Assembly: GCA_037481935.1 (NCBI GenBank)
Contig: JBBFKQ010000007.1
Coordinates: 1 to 64,000 of the forward strand
Direction of reading: 5' to 3'
DNA from: Aquificaceae bacterium
Lineage (GTDB): Bacteria > Aquificota > Aquificia > Aquificales > Aquificaceae
Length of the DNA: 64,000 bases
The position numbers were made by a program, and so were the translations under genes. The notes under the pieces were generated by a model. That model did not search any database, was not told where the DNA came from, and saw only the letters and a list, made by a program, of their open reading frames with translations. Shown here in pieces: positions 1 to 11,468 of this stretch (its first letter is position 1; every line of letters begins with the position of its first letter).

Positions 1-69
1 CATGGCGGTAATTTCTTACAATCTCCATAGGCTCTGGAGTGCAGGGATGCTATAACTTGCAACTTGCGT

Positions 70-75
70 TATAAT
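70..75 (+). promoter_or_regulatory. -10 box placed for a leaderless transcript
   Basis: TATAAT lies here, with exactly 6 nt before the ATG at 82, so transcription would begin at or next to the start codon. No convincing -35 hexamer is visible. Bases 1-63 before it hold no gene that I can support. Confidence 0.45.
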
Positions 76-81
76 ATTCTT

Positions 82-459
82 ATGGTCGGCACGCTGCCAC
101 CGGAAGTGGTGATGAAACTCCAGGAAAAGCTCGGCAGAGAGGAAGCCCTTGAGTTTATAAAAGCCCTTGATGAAAGCCTGAAAGAACTCAGCCTTCAGAG
201 AAAGATTGAGCTCAAAGAAGAACTCACAAAAGAGCTCGTCACAAAGGCTGACCTCAGAGAAGAGATAGCCAAACTCAGAGAAGAGATAGCAAGACTTGAG
301 GGTCAGATTGCTGAAGTGAGGGCAGAAACATCCTCTATAAAGTCCGAAATAAAGAGGCTTGAAAGCTACATAAAGATAGTCATCGTCCTGTTTCTAATAG
401 CCATAGCCCTGTACAGTCCGGTGTTCTTTGAGCTTGTAAAGATGCTTGTTAAAATCTAA
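82..459 (+). CDS. coiled-coil protein with C-terminal membrane anchor
   Basis: A 125-residue protein of unknown function. Residues 10-95 are charged and heptad-like (runs such as REEIAKLREEIARLEGQIAE), and residues about 99-118 form one membrane segment followed by a short tail. It resembles small coiled-coil/anchor proteins that recur in Aquificales; a second, differently arranged one lies at 46309-46755. A TTG at 64 is in frame, but ATG 82 is preferred: TATAAT sits 6 nt upstream and no Shine-Dalgarno sequence is seen, so the mRNA may be leaderless. It ends 3 nt before tgt and may share its transcript. Confidence 0.7.
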   Translation: MVGTLPPEVVMKLQEKLGREEALEFIKALDESLKELSLQRKIELKEELTKELVTKADLREEIAKLREEIARLEGQIAEVRAETSSIKSEIKRLESYIKIVIVLFLIAIALYSPVFFELVKMLVKI

Positions 460-3340
<2,881 letters not shown>

Positions 3341-3345
3341 AGAAG

Positions 3346-3717
3346 ATGGATATTTTTAAGGGAGCGGACAAGGTGATACCTTTTCTGAACTATGCATGGA
3401 AAAGGCACAAGGTAATCCTCAGCAACATAGCCAACTCAGACACCCCCAACTACAGGACAAAGGATGTGGCTTTCAACCTTGAAGAGGGCGGCAATCTGAA
3501 AACCACACAACCACGCCATATAAAACCCGCGGCTTCTGGAGATTTTAAAGTCTTTGAAGTCAGGAAAAGGCTTGTGGGTAACGACCTGAACGATGTAAGC
3601 GTGGAGGAAGAAATGGCAAAGCTCAGCCAGAACAGGATAGCCTATGAGGTTTACATGCGTTTTGCTACAGGAAGCCTTGAAAAGCTGAACAATGTGATAA
3701 GGGAGGGAAGACAATGA
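3346..3717 (+). CDS. flgB: flagellar basal-body rod protein FlgB
   Basis: Proximal rod subunit, 123 residues, first of a six-gene basal-body run. The conserved N-terminal rod motif is present (ILSNIANSDTPNYRTKDVAF), as is the C-terminal helix typical of rod proteins. ATG 3346 is preferred over GTG 3337 because GGGGGTG then sits at Shine-Dalgarno distance. Its end overlaps the flgC start. Confidence 0.93.
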   Translation: MDIFKGADKVIPFLNYAWKRHKVILSNIANSDTPNYRTKDVAFNLEEGGNLKTTQPRHIKPAASGDFKVFEVRKRLVGNDLNDVSVEEEMAKLSQNRIAYEVYMRFATGSLEKLNNVIREGRQ

Positions 3718-4127
3718 TGGACCTTTTCAGAACCTTTGATGTGTCCGCAAGTGGAATGCAGGCTCAGAGAATAAGGTTCAATACCGTTGCCAGCAACCTG
3801 GCTAACTTTGAATCCTACAGAATCACAGGTGAACCCTTTAGAAAGTTAGAGCCTGTCTTTGAAGCGGTTGAAAGGGAAGAGGATATTCAAAAAGGGCGGG
3901 TGCCTGTGAGGATCAGGGAAATAAGGGAGTCTGATGAGCCCTTCAGGGTTGTCTTTGACCCCACAAACCCAAGAGCGGACGCAGAGGGATTTGTTAGGCT
4001 TCCCAATGTGGAGCTTGTTAAGGAGATGGCAGATATGATATCCGCCATGAGAAGCTACGAGGCGAACCTCAACGCCTTCAGGACTACAAGAGAGATTGCA
4101 CAGAGGACGCTTGAGCTATGGAGATAA
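3714..4127 (+). CDS. flgC: flagellar basal-body rod protein FlgC
   Basis: Rod subunit above FlgB. The 137 residues carry the N-terminal signature SASGMQAQRIRFNTVASNLAN and the C-terminal rod motif VELVKEMADMISAMRSYEAN. It overlaps flgB by 4 nt and fliE by 10 nt, which indicates translational coupling. Two ATG codons lie in tandem (3714 and 3717). Confidence 0.96.
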   Translation: MMDLFRTFDVSASGMQAQRIRFNTVASNLANFESYRITGEPFRKLEPVFEAVEREEDIQKGRVPVRIREIRESDEPFRVVFDPTNPRADAEGFVRLPNVELVKEMADMISAMRSYEANLNAFRTTREIAQRTLELWR

Positions 4128-4399
4128 GAGCTGTAGATGGACTTTTAAAGCAGAGACTGAGCCCGCAGAGGGGTGAAAGGGGGGATTTTCTGCAGGAGCT
4201 TGGCAGGTTTGTTCAGTGGGTCAATAAAGAGCAGCAGAAGTCTGACAGCATAAGGGAAGCAGTCCTCAGGGGTGCTGAGATTCCACTCCATCAGATGGTT
4301 ATAGAGTTTGAGAAGGCGAGAACTGCCCTTAACCTTCTTATTCAGGTCAGGAACAAGCTCCTTGAAGCCTTCCAGGAGCTAAACAGAATGCAGGTTTAA
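4118..4399 (+). CDS. fliE: flagellar hook-basal body complex protein FliE
   Basis: Joins the MS ring to the rod. The 93-residue size and the C-terminal segment MVIEFEKARTALNLLIQVRNKLLEAFQELNRMQV fit FliE (conserved ARTALNLLIQVRNKLLEAF core). The start lies inside flgC, in the usual flgB-flgC-fliE-fliF order. Confidence 0.93.
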   Translation: MEIRAVDGLLKQRLSPQRGERGDFLQELGRFVQWVNKEQQKSDSIREAVLRGAEIPLHQMVIEFEKARTALNLLIQVRNKLLEAFQELNRMQV

Positions 4400-4402
4400 A
4401 AT

Positions 4403-5908
4403 ATGGCGGACATAAGGGAAACGTTAAACAACCTGAAGGACAGATTTACAGCACTCTCTACCGCCCAGAAAATAACCCTCATAGCTGTGCCAGTCCTCGT
4501 TCTGGGTGCTCTCATAGCCATAGCAACCCTCGCCACAAAGCCCAGCTATACTGTTCTCTATTCCGGTCTCTCTCAGGAAGACATGTCTGCAGTCATGGCT
4601 GAGCTTGATAAGGAGGGACTGAGTTATAAAGTGGGACAGGATGGAAGGAGCATACTGGTTCCAGAAAAGCAGGCAAGGGATATAAGGCTAAAGCTGGCGG
4701 CTAAGGGCATACCCAGCAAGGGGATAGTGGGGTATGAGGTCTTTGACAAAACGGGCATAGGAGTCTCAGATTTTCAGAATCAGGTAAACTTCAAGAGGGC
4801 TGTGGAGGGTGAGCTCTCAAGGACAATTCTGAGGATGGCGGGCATTGATGATGTGAGGGTAAGCATAGGCATGCCACAGAAGTCCATATTTCTAAGGGAG
4901 GAAGAAGAACCAACTGCAAGCGTCTTTATAAAGCTAAAGCCGGGTCATGAACTTACTCCAGAACAGGTAAAGGCAATAAGGAACCTTGTTTCTGCAAGCG
5001 TTCCGAGGTTAAAGCCCAAAAACGTGGTGGTGGTGGATGATAAGGGCAGGGACCTTACAGCCATGCTGGAGGATGCGGAGGACTTTGCAAGAGATAGAGA
5101 GTTGAGGCTCAGGACTGAGTTTGAAAGGAGGCTTGAGAGGGAGGTGCAGAGAGCTCTTGAAGAGGCTTTAGGCTTTGGTTCTGTAAAAGTTAAAGTCTCT
5201 GCAGACCTTGACTTTACAAAAAGAGAACAGAAAGAGGAAATTTACGACCCGGACATGACCGCTGTTGTCAGCCAGCAGAAGAAAAAGGAGAGAACCACCA
5301 CCGGAGGGGTTGCAGGCGTCCCAGGTGCACAGGCAAACATACCACCAGGCACCGGTGCTGCAGCTGGGGCAGGTCAGGTGCTCACAGAGAGGAGCGAGAC
5401 CATAACCAACTATGAGGTGAGTAAAAAGGAGGTTTACAGCGTTGACCCGCTTATAAAAGTCAGAAGGCTCAGCGTGGGAGTTCTTGTGGATTCAAACATA
5501 AAAAACCTTGACCTTGAAAAGGTTAAAAGAATAGTGTCTGCATCCGCGGGGATAGACCCTCAGAGGGGTGATGTGATAACCGTTGAAGCAATACCATTCC
5601 AGAAGCCACCCTTTGAAAAACCTGCACCGGATTACGAAGGGTATATAAAGCTCGGACTTCTTGCTCTTCTGGTAATTGTGATGAGTATAGTATCCCTGCT
5701 CATCTTGAGGAAAATCCTCAAGAAGAAGGAAGTTACCACGGTTCCTGCCCTGCCCGGAGTGCCAGCCCTTGAAGTTATAGAGGGTGCTGAGGAGATAAGA
5801 ATGAAGGCGGAAAAGGTCGAAGCTGTGGAAGCGATTGTCAAAACTGCTAGGGAAGAACCAGAAAAGGTGGCAAAGATAATCAAAGGATGGTTAAGGAGTA
5901 AAGGTTAG
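4403..5908 (+). CDS. fliF: flagellar MS-ring protein FliF
   Basis: Forms the inner-membrane MS ring. Of 501 residues, a first membrane segment lies near residues 23-46 (ITLIAVPVLVLGALIAIATL) and a second near 415-435 (LGLLALLVIVMSIVSLLIL). Between them is the secretin-like ring-building region that begins YTVLYSGLSQEDMSAVMAEL. The low-complexity linker near residues 300-325 (GGVAGVPGAQANIPPGTGAA) is typical. The acidic/basic C-tail should bind FliG, whose gene would often come next but is absent from this window. Confidence 0.96.
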   Translation: MADIRETLNNLKDRFTALSTAQKITLIAVPVLVLGALIAIATLATKPSYTVLYSGLSQEDMSAVMAELDKEGLSYKVGQDGRSILVPEKQARDIRLKLAAKGIPSKGIVGYEVFDKTGIGVSDFQNQVNFKRAVEGELSRTILRMAGIDDVRVSIGMPQKSIFLREEEEPTASVFIKLKPGHELTPEQVKAIRNLVSASVPRLKPKNVVVVDDKGRDLTAMLEDAEDFARDRELRLRTEFERRLEREVQRALEEALGFGSVKVKVSADLDFTKREQKEEIYDPDMTAVVSQQKKKERTTTGGVAGVPGAQANIPPGTGAAAGAGQVLTERSETITNYEVSKKEVYSVDPLIKVRRLSVGVLVDSNIKNLDLEKVKRIVSASAGIDPQRGDVITVEAIPFQKPPFEKPAPDYEGYIKLGLLALLVIVMSIVSLLILRKILKKKEVTTVPALPGVPALEVIEGAEEIRMKAEKVEAVEAIVKTAREEPEKVAKIIKGWLRSKG

Positions 5909-5910
5909 AT

Positions 5911-6870
5911 ATGGCAGATGAGCTTCTCAGTCAGGAGGAAATAAACCTACTTCTCAAAACCCTTGGCAAGGAGGAGGAGAAAAAGGTTGAGGTAGAGGAG
6001 GAAAGGGTAAGACCCCTTGACCTTTCCCTTTTTGAACACATATCAGCCGGGAGAATCCCTGGTCTTGAGCTCATACTTGAAAGATGGATAAATGGACTGA
6101 GAAGGGGTCTTGCATCCCTGGTGGTCACCATCCCAAGCCTGTTTAAAGAAAGCCTGAGCACAACCAGGTTTGGAGAATTTACCACAAGACTACCAGTGCC
6201 CTGTGCCATAGGTCTTTTTAACATTGAACCCTTAAGGGGAACGTGCCTTCTGGCAATAGACCCCAAGCTAATATACATTGTGGTGAGCAGTGTATTTGGT
6301 GGTAGTGCAAAGCCTTACAAGATAGAGGGAAGGGATTTTACGCGTATAGAGACGAAACTGATTCAGAGGCTTCTGAACATATGCTACCAGGAGCTGGAGA
6401 TAGCGTGGAGCACGATTATGGATGTGAAGATAAACCCTGTTGGCATAGAGACAAATCCAGCTCTTCTGACCATGTATCGTGCAAAGGAGAAGTTCATACT
6501 TCTGAAACTGGCAGTGGTGATAGAGGGCAACGAAGGACACATTCAGCTGGCAATACCGGAAAGTTCCATAGCACCTTACAGGGATATGTTAAAGGGGTCG
6601 GCAGATATAAAGAACAGAGAGCTTGAGGGAACCATTTTCAAAAGCTTTCAGAGAGTCCCATTAAGCATTGAAGTGGTCCTTGGAAGGGTAAACCTTAGCT
6701 TCAGGGAAGTGCTGGAACTGAAGGAAGGTGACCTGATAACCCTTGACAAACCTCTCAGGGAGGCTCTTGAGGTGAGAGTCCAGGGCAAGCCCAAGCTTCT
6801 GGCTTTTCTTGGTCAGCTCGGCAGCAAAAAGGCAATAAAGATATACGGACATCTTGAAAAGGAGGACTGA
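5911..6870 (+). CDS. fliM: flagellar motor switch protein FliM
   Basis: C-ring protein that receives phospho-CheY. It opens with the CheY-binding-type peptide LLSQEEINLLLKTL (residues 4-17), followed by the CheC-like middle domain and a C-terminal SpoA domain (VVLGRVNLSFREVLELKEGDLITLDK). The 319-residue length is normal. It starts 2 nt after fliF, without the usual intervening fliG. Confidence 0.96.
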   Translation: MADELLSQEEINLLLKTLGKEEEKKVEVEEERVRPLDLSLFEHISAGRIPGLELILERWINGLRRGLASLVVTIPSLFKESLSTTRFGEFTTRLPVPCAIGLFNIEPLRGTCLLAIDPKLIYIVVSSVFGGSAKPYKIEGRDFTRIETKLIQRLLNICYQELEIAWSTIMDVKINPVGIETNPALLTMYRAKEKFILLKLAVVIEGNEGHIQLAIPESSIAPYRDMLKGSADIKNRELEGTIFKSFQRVPLSIEVVLGRVNLSFREVLELKEGDLITLDKPLREALEVRVQGKPKLLAFLGQLGSKKAIKIYGHLEKED

Positions 6871-6871
6871 C

Positions 6872-7249
6872 ATGGAAGATGAGAAACAGGAGAACCTGGC
6901 AGACATGTGGGCGGAGGCTCTGAAAGAGCAGGAAGAGGCATCAAAGGGCTATCAACAGGAGCAGAAAGAAGAAACAGAAGTTGAGGTGTCCGACAGGCTA
7001 AGAAAGTTTCTGGACATACCTCTTCAGGTTGAGGTGATCGTTGGTTCGGCAACTCTGACACTGGGTGAGCTCCTTCACCTTACACCAGGCTCCGTGGTGG
7101 AGCTTGAGCAGAACGTGGAGACCCCAGTAGACATAAAGGTAAACGGAAAGCTGATAGCAAAGGGGGAAATAGTCATAGTGGAAGACAGGTTCGGAGTCAG
7201 GATAATTGACATAATAGCAAGGGAAGAGAGGATAAAGAAAGTTGTATAA
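6872..7249 (+). CDS. fliN: flagellar motor switch protein FliN
   Basis: C-ring protein of 125 residues. An acidic N-terminal region of about 45 residues precedes the SpoA domain (LQVEVIVGSATLTLGELLHL, then GSVVELEQNVETPVDIKVNG). ATG 6872 follows the fliM stop by 1 nt and has GGAGG upstream; a longer in-frame TTG at 6854 lies inside fliM and is less likely. Confidence 0.95.
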   Translation: MEDEKQENLADMWAEALKEQEEASKGYQQEQKEETEVEVSDRLRKFLDIPLQVEVIVGSATLTLGELLHLTPGSVVELEQNVETPVDIKVNGKLIAKGEIVIVEDRFGVRIIDIIAREERIKKVV

Positions 7250-7266
7250 TACGAGGGGGAAGAGAA

Positions 7267-7827
7267 ATGGCTATGGAAGATGTTAGACAGCTTGTCAGGG
7301 AGTTGCTGGAGGAGGTAAAGAGCCTTGAGGCAAAGCTGGATGAAGTTGTAAAGCCCCTTGAGGAGACGTCAAGCACCCTTCCCATGGCAAGCGGTAGTCT
7401 GGAGGATGTAATAAGGTTTACAGAACAGAGCGTTCATCAGATAATGAGCATAATAAACGAGCTTATGAAGGAGCTAGAGAGGGTTCAGGAAGACGTGGAC
7501 TTCCTTCTGAGCCTAAACCCTGTGAGTGGTATAAGGTCAAGGCTTGAAAGCATAAGGGAGAGGTCAAAAAAGCTCTCTGAGCTTCTACTCCAGGTCATAA
7601 CCCTCATGTCTTTTCAGGACCTTGCCAGTCAACAGATAAAAAAGGTAATAGAGGCTCTGGAGGATATGAAAAAAACCATACTGAAAATCGTGCTTTCTTC
7701 CATAGAGGCTTCCTCTCTTTCCAGCGAACAGAAGGAAAAAATCGTGGGCAAGGCTACGGAAATGCTCACGGGTGATAGAATATATCAGGAGGATGTGGAT
7801 AGACTTCTTGAAGAGCTCGGGCTTTAG
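7267..7827 (+). CDS. cheZ: protein phosphatase CheZ
   Basis: Dephosphorylates CheY-P. The long helical hairpin (186 residues) carries the catalytic motif LMSFQDLASQQIKKVIEALE; its aspartate and glutamine are spaced as in the DLTGQ motif of proteobacterial CheZ. The C-terminal helix DRIYQEDVDRLLEELGL corresponds to the CheY-binding peptide. The adjacent gene is cheY, which supports the call. Confidence 0.88.
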   Translation: MAMEDVRQLVRELLEEVKSLEAKLDEVVKPLEETSSTLPMASGSLEDVIRFTEQSVHQIMSIINELMKELERVQEDVDFLLSLNPVSGIRSRLESIRERSKKLSELLLQVITLMSFQDLASQQIKKVIEALEDMKKTILKIVLSSIEASSLSSEQKEKIVGKATEMLTGDRIYQEDVDRLLEELGL

Positions 7828-7837
7828 GAGGTAAAGC

Positions 7838-8227
7838 ATGCCGCCGAAGGAGGCAAGGTTTCTCGTGGTTGATGATATGAGCACCATGAGGAAGATAATA
7901 AGGACAATACTCAACCAGCTCGGTTATACAAGCGTGGAGGAGGCAGAGAACGGCAAGGAAGCCCTTGCAAAGCTGAGAGGGGGTAACTACGACTTTGTGC
8001 TTCTTGACTGGAACATGCCAGAAATGGATGGCCTCGAGACCTTAAAGCAGATTAGGGCAGAAGAAAAGCTCAAAGGAATACCCGTTATAATGGTGACAGC
8101 AGAGGCAAAGAAGGAGAACGTGCTTGCGGCCATTCAGGCTGGAGCAAACAACTATGTGGTAAAACCCTTTACACCAGAGACTCTTAAAGAAAAGATAGAG
8201 AAGGTCTGGACTGCCATAAAGGGTTAG
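7838..8227 (+). CDS. cheY: chemotaxis response regulator CheY
   Basis: A single receiver domain (129 residues) that signals to FliM. The phospho-acceptor aspartate is in [13 protein letters not shown] (about residue 57), the acidic pair is in [12 protein letters not shown], the conserved threonine/alanine is in [13 protein letters not shown], and the lysine is in [12 protein letters not shown] strong AGGAGGT precedes the ATG. It lies between cheZ and a receptor gene. Confidence 0.96.
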   Translation: MPPKEARFLVVDDMSTMRKIIRTILNQLGYTSVEEAENGKEALAKLRGGNYDFVLLDWNMPEMDGLETLKQIRAEEKLKGIPVIMVTAEAKKENVLAAIQAGANNYVVKPFTPETLKEKIEKVWTAIKG

Positions 8228-8230
8228 AAG

Positions 8231-9154
8231 ATGTTTTGGAAGAGAGAAAAGGAAGAGGAAAGGCTGAAGGATGAACTGGAAAAACTCAAAAGGAAAGCCG
8301 CCCTCTATGAACTTGCCCTTAACCATGTTTCAGAAGGCGTAAGGGTGGAGCTGGATGGGGAGGTAATTTTTGAAAAAGGACCAGAGGGTGAAGAGGTAAA
8401 AATTTCTGAAGGTGTCAGCATATTCAGGAAGGTAGAAGAAAGAAAGCAAGCAGAAGAGTTCCTTCCAGACCTTACGGAGACACTTAATCCTATCCTTGAA
8501 AGGGCTCAACACATGAGGGAAACCTTTGAAGAGACTCTTAAGGAGTTTGAGGACGTTTACAGAACACTTATAAATGGGCTTGAGCTCATAGGATACATGT
8601 TTAAGAAGCTGGAAGAAGAAACTCAGGACATGTACAACATGAAACAACTGACCGACGAGCTAAGAGAGAAATCAAAATACATAGAAAACATAACAAGAAT
8701 AATAGAAGGCATATCAGAGCAGACAAACCTCCTTGCCCTCAATGCTTCCATAGAGGCTGCAAGAGCCGGGGAACAGGGAAGGGGCTTTGCGGTGGTGGCG
8801 GACGAGGTGAGAAGGCTTGCAGAACAGGTGGGTAAAATGGCAGGCTCTGTGGGTCAAACGGTTCAGGATGTGGTGAATACCATACAGGAGGGATACAGGA
8901 ACACGGAGCTGGTTCATGAGGACTTTGAAAAGGTCAGAGAGGCTGTGGAAAGGATAAGGGAAATGCTTCACAGAATTGCTTCAAGTATGGAGGAGACATC
9001 TGCGAGTATGAGGGAAATATCCACAAACATGGAAAGCCTTGAAGAGATAGGCAACAACAACGCTACAGCTTCTGAGGAGGTGCTCTCAAGAATGGTGGAG
9101 TTAACGAGAAGGGTGGAGGAGACCAGAAGGAAAATAGAAGAACTGAGAGGTTGA
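8231..9154 (+). CDS. soluble methyl-accepting chemotaxis-type receptor
   Basis: Signals to CheA/CheW. The 307 residues have no membrane segment. The N-terminus is a coiled coil with a short sensory-like region ([22 protein letters not shown]). The central hairpin tip, which contacts CheA/CheW, is unmistakable ([20 protein letters not shown], followed by [17 protein letters not shown]). It is therefore a cytoplasmic receptor; the ligand cannot be read from the sequence. It overlaps cheR by one base pair set (TGATG). Confidence 0.92.
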   Translation: MFWKREKEEERLKDELEKLKRKAALYELALNHVSEGVRVELDGEVIFEKGPEGEEVKISEGVSIFRKVEERKQAEEFLPDLTETLNPILERAQHMRETFEETLKEFEDVYRTLINGLELIGYMFKKLEEETQDMYNMKQLTDELREKSKYIENITRIIEGISEQTNLLALNASIEAARAGEQGRGFAVVADEVRRLAEQVGKMAGSVGQTVQDVVNTIQEGYRNTELVHEDFEKVREAVERIREMLHRIASSMEETSASMREISTNMESLEEIGNNNATASEEVLSRMVELTRRVEETRRKIEELRG

Positions 9155-9939
9155 TGGATTTTTCAGAGGTTTTAAGGCTCATAGAAAAGAGGACAGGTAT
9201 GATGGTCTCAGCGAGTAGATTAACCAGGTTAAAAAGACTATACGAGAAAAACAGAGAGCTTTTTATGAAGCTGGAATCTGCGGACGTGAGGGAAGACAGC
9301 TGGCAGAGAGTTATAGATGCTATAAGCGTGCAGGAAACCTATTTTTACAGAGACGGGGAAGTTTTTGAATGCATAAAAAACTCCATATTTCCTGAGATTT
9401 TTAAAAGGCTCATGGAGGATGTAAAAATATGGTCTGCGGGGTGTGCCACAGGTGAGGAAGCCTATACCATTGCCATGCTTGCAGTGGAGTATCTGGGTAT
9501 GATGGGTTATAGGGTGCAGGACATCAGAGGTAAACTCACAGTTCTTGGAACTGACCTGTCTGTAAACGCTATTCAAACCGCAACAAAGGGAGTATACAAG
9601 GATACACCAATGGGCTCTTTTAGAAAAAGCCCCTCAAACCTTCTGAAATACTTTGAGGTAAAGGAGGGAGGCTATTATCATGTAAAGGAGGAAATAAAAA
9701 GGCTTGTGGAATTCCGTTTTCATAACCTGATGGACGAGCCACCCTTAAGGGATGCAGACCTGGTAGTTTGTAGAAATGTGCTTATATACTTCAGCGATGA
9801 GGCAAGGGAGAGGGCGTATGACAATCTCACAAAGGCTATGAAGAAGGGGGGTTTTCTGGTAATGGGTCCTCTGGATAACCCAGACAGAGGGCTTGAAAGG
9901 CAGGTCTGTGAAAGGCTTATCTACTTCTACAAGCCATGA
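9154..9939 (+). CDS. cheR: chemotaxis protein methyltransferase CheR
   Basis: Methylates receptor glutamates with SAM. There are 261 residues with the N-terminal CheR helical domain and the SAM site WSAGCATGEEAYTIAMLA. Further motifs are GTDLSVNAIQTATKGVY and CRNVLIYFSDEARERA. ATG 9154 overlaps the receptor stop codon. Confidence 0.95.
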   Translation: MDFSEVLRLIEKRTGMMVSASRLTRLKRLYEKNRELFMKLESADVREDSWQRVIDAISVQETYFYRDGEVFECIKNSIFPEIFKRLMEDVKIWSAGCATGEEAYTIAMLAVEYLGMMGYRVQDIRGKLTVLGTDLSVNAIQTATKGVYKDTPMGSFRKSPSNLLKYFEVKEGGYYHVKEEIKRLVEFRFHNLMDEPPLRDADLVVCRNVLIYFSDEARERAYDNLTKAMKKGGFLVMGPLDNPDRGLERQVCERLIYFYKP

Positions 9940-10967
9940 ACAGGATAAGGGTTCTTATCGTTGACGATTCCAAATTTATAAGGATGGCCCTAAGGAAGGC
10001 CCTTGAGGGGGCTGAAGATGTGGAGATTTTAGGAGAGGCAAGGGATGGGGAGGAAGCTGTAAGGTTTGCCCGTCAGCTCAAGCCTGACCTTATAACCATG
10101 GATATCGTAATGCCGGGCATGGACGGCATAACTGCAATAAGGGAGATACTGAGTTTTATGAATGTTCCGATAATAGTCATAAGCGACCATACCACTCAGG
10201 GTGCAAAGGTGACTTTTGAAGCCCTTGACGCTGGTGCCGTTGACTTTATACCAAAAGGCTCAAAGGAGCTAAAGCTGGACCTTTCAAGGCTAAGTAAAGA
10301 GCTGATTGAAAAGATAAGGATATACGCAAGGAAGGAAGGTTTTTCAAAGAAGGTCTTTTCCACAGAAATAAAGAGGGAGAAACCATCCCCGCCTGGTGGG
10401 TCGGTTGACATGGTGGGAGTTGCATCTTCCACAGGGGGTCCAAAGGTGCTACCAGTGCTACTGAAAAGCATGGGTCCACTACCAGTTCCCGTTTTGATAG
10501 CTCAGCATATACCAAAGACCTTCAGCGCAAGTCTTGCGGACTGGCTGTCAAAAGAAACCCAGCTCGTGGTAAAGGAGGGCTATGATGGAATGGAACTGAG
10601 GGGGGAGCTTTTTGTAGTCCTGCCTGGTGGTAGCAACGGCCTTGTAGAAAGGCATGGAAGCAGTTATGTTTTGAGAGTTAATAACGAGCCAGACACTATA
10701 ATAAAGCCTTCTGCGGATGTGCTCTTTAAGAGCATGGCTGAGGTAGCGAGAAATCCCATTGCTCTCATCCTCACTGGCATGGGGAGCGATGGAACCGAAG
10801 GTGCCAAAGAACTTATAAGGAGAGGATTTACCGTAATCGTTCAGGAGCCCTCCACATGTGTTGTCTGTGGTATGCCTTGTTCTGCCATAGAGGCTGGGGC
10901 TTATACTTATATAATGGCGGTGGAAAATATGGGTAAGAAGGTGAAAGAGCTGTGCGGAGGTGCTTAA
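9936..10967 (+). CDS. cheB: chemotaxis protein-glutamate methylesterase CheB
   Basis: Removes receptor methyl groups. The N-terminal receiver domain has its phospho-acceptor in DLITMDIVMPGMDGITA. The C-terminal esterase (from about residue 155) shows the Ser-His-Asp triad in VASSTGGPKVL, IAQHIPKTFS and LTGMGSDGTEGA. The 343-residue length is normal. It overlaps cheR by 4 nt. Confidence 0.96.
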   Translation: MNRIRVLIVDDSKFIRMALRKALEGAEDVEILGEARDGEEAVRFARQLKPDLITMDIVMPGMDGITAIREILSFMNVPIIVISDHTTQGAKVTFEALDAGAVDFIPKGSKELKLDLSRLSKELIEKIRIYARKEGFSKKVFSTEIKREKPSPPGGSVDMVGVASSTGGPKVLPVLLKSMGPLPVPVLIAQHIPKTFSASLADWLSKETQLVVKEGYDGMELRGELFVVLPGGSNGLVERHGSSYVLRVNNEPDTIIKPSADVLFKSMAEVARNPIALILTGMGSDGTEGAKELIRRGFTVIVQEPSTCVVCGMPCSAIEAGAYTYIMAVENMGKKVKELCGGA

Positions 10968-11468
10968 ATGCGAGCTCTTATGGCTTTAGCTTTACTTCTT
11001 ATACCCCTGACAATTTTCTCCGCAGAAGCTATACCCTTTTTAAAGCCCTCCTTCCTTAACCTCAAAGAGGACTTTGAAGATGCAAGGAAGGAGAACAAGC
11101 TCCTTTTCATCATGTTCCATCAAGAGGGTTGTCCCTTCTGTGACAAGATGAGAAGAGTGACCTTTCAGGAGAGGAGGGTTCAGGAATATTTTACAAAGCA
11201 CTTCTACATGGTTGAGATAGATATAAGAGGAGCAAATGAGGTAGTGGACCTGGATGGCAAAAAGCTCACAGAAAGGCAGTTTTCCCTGAAGCATGGCGTC
11301 AGACTGACTCCCGTATTTATGTTCTTTGACCAGGAAGGCAGGGTGGTGGCAAAGGTGCCCGGCTACATAGAGCCTCAGGAATTTATACTCATAGGTAGGT
11401 ATGTGGTAGAAGGACATTACAGAAACAAGAATCTGGTGCAGTTCCTGAGAGAAAACAAGGGAAGATGA
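10968..11468 (+). CDS. periplasmic thioredoxin-like protein (CPFC)
   Basis: A 166-residue exported protein. The signal peptide is about residues 1-20 (LMALALLLIPLTIFSAEA) and the thioredoxin fold has the redox pair in EGCPFCDKMRRVTF and the cis-proline in RLTPVFMFFDQEGR. It resembles SoxW/DsbD-gamma-type thioredoxins that reduce periplasmic disulfides. The ccdA gene two positions downstream encodes the membrane electron carrier such proteins use. The substrate is unknown. Confidence 0.82.
   Translation: MRALMALALLLIPLTIFSAEAIPFLKPSFLNLKEDFEDARKENKLLFIMFHQEGCPFCDKMRRVTFQERRVQEYFTKHFYMVEIDIRGANEVVDLDGKKLTERQFSLKHGVRLTPVFMFFDQEGRVVAKVPGYIEPQEFILIGRYVVEGHYRNKNLVQFLRENKGR

Noticed and set aside
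1-63. Start of a minus-strand gene at the window edge (CAT at 1-3)
   Set aside because: One start codon with no ribosome site and no coding sequence inside the window is not enough support.
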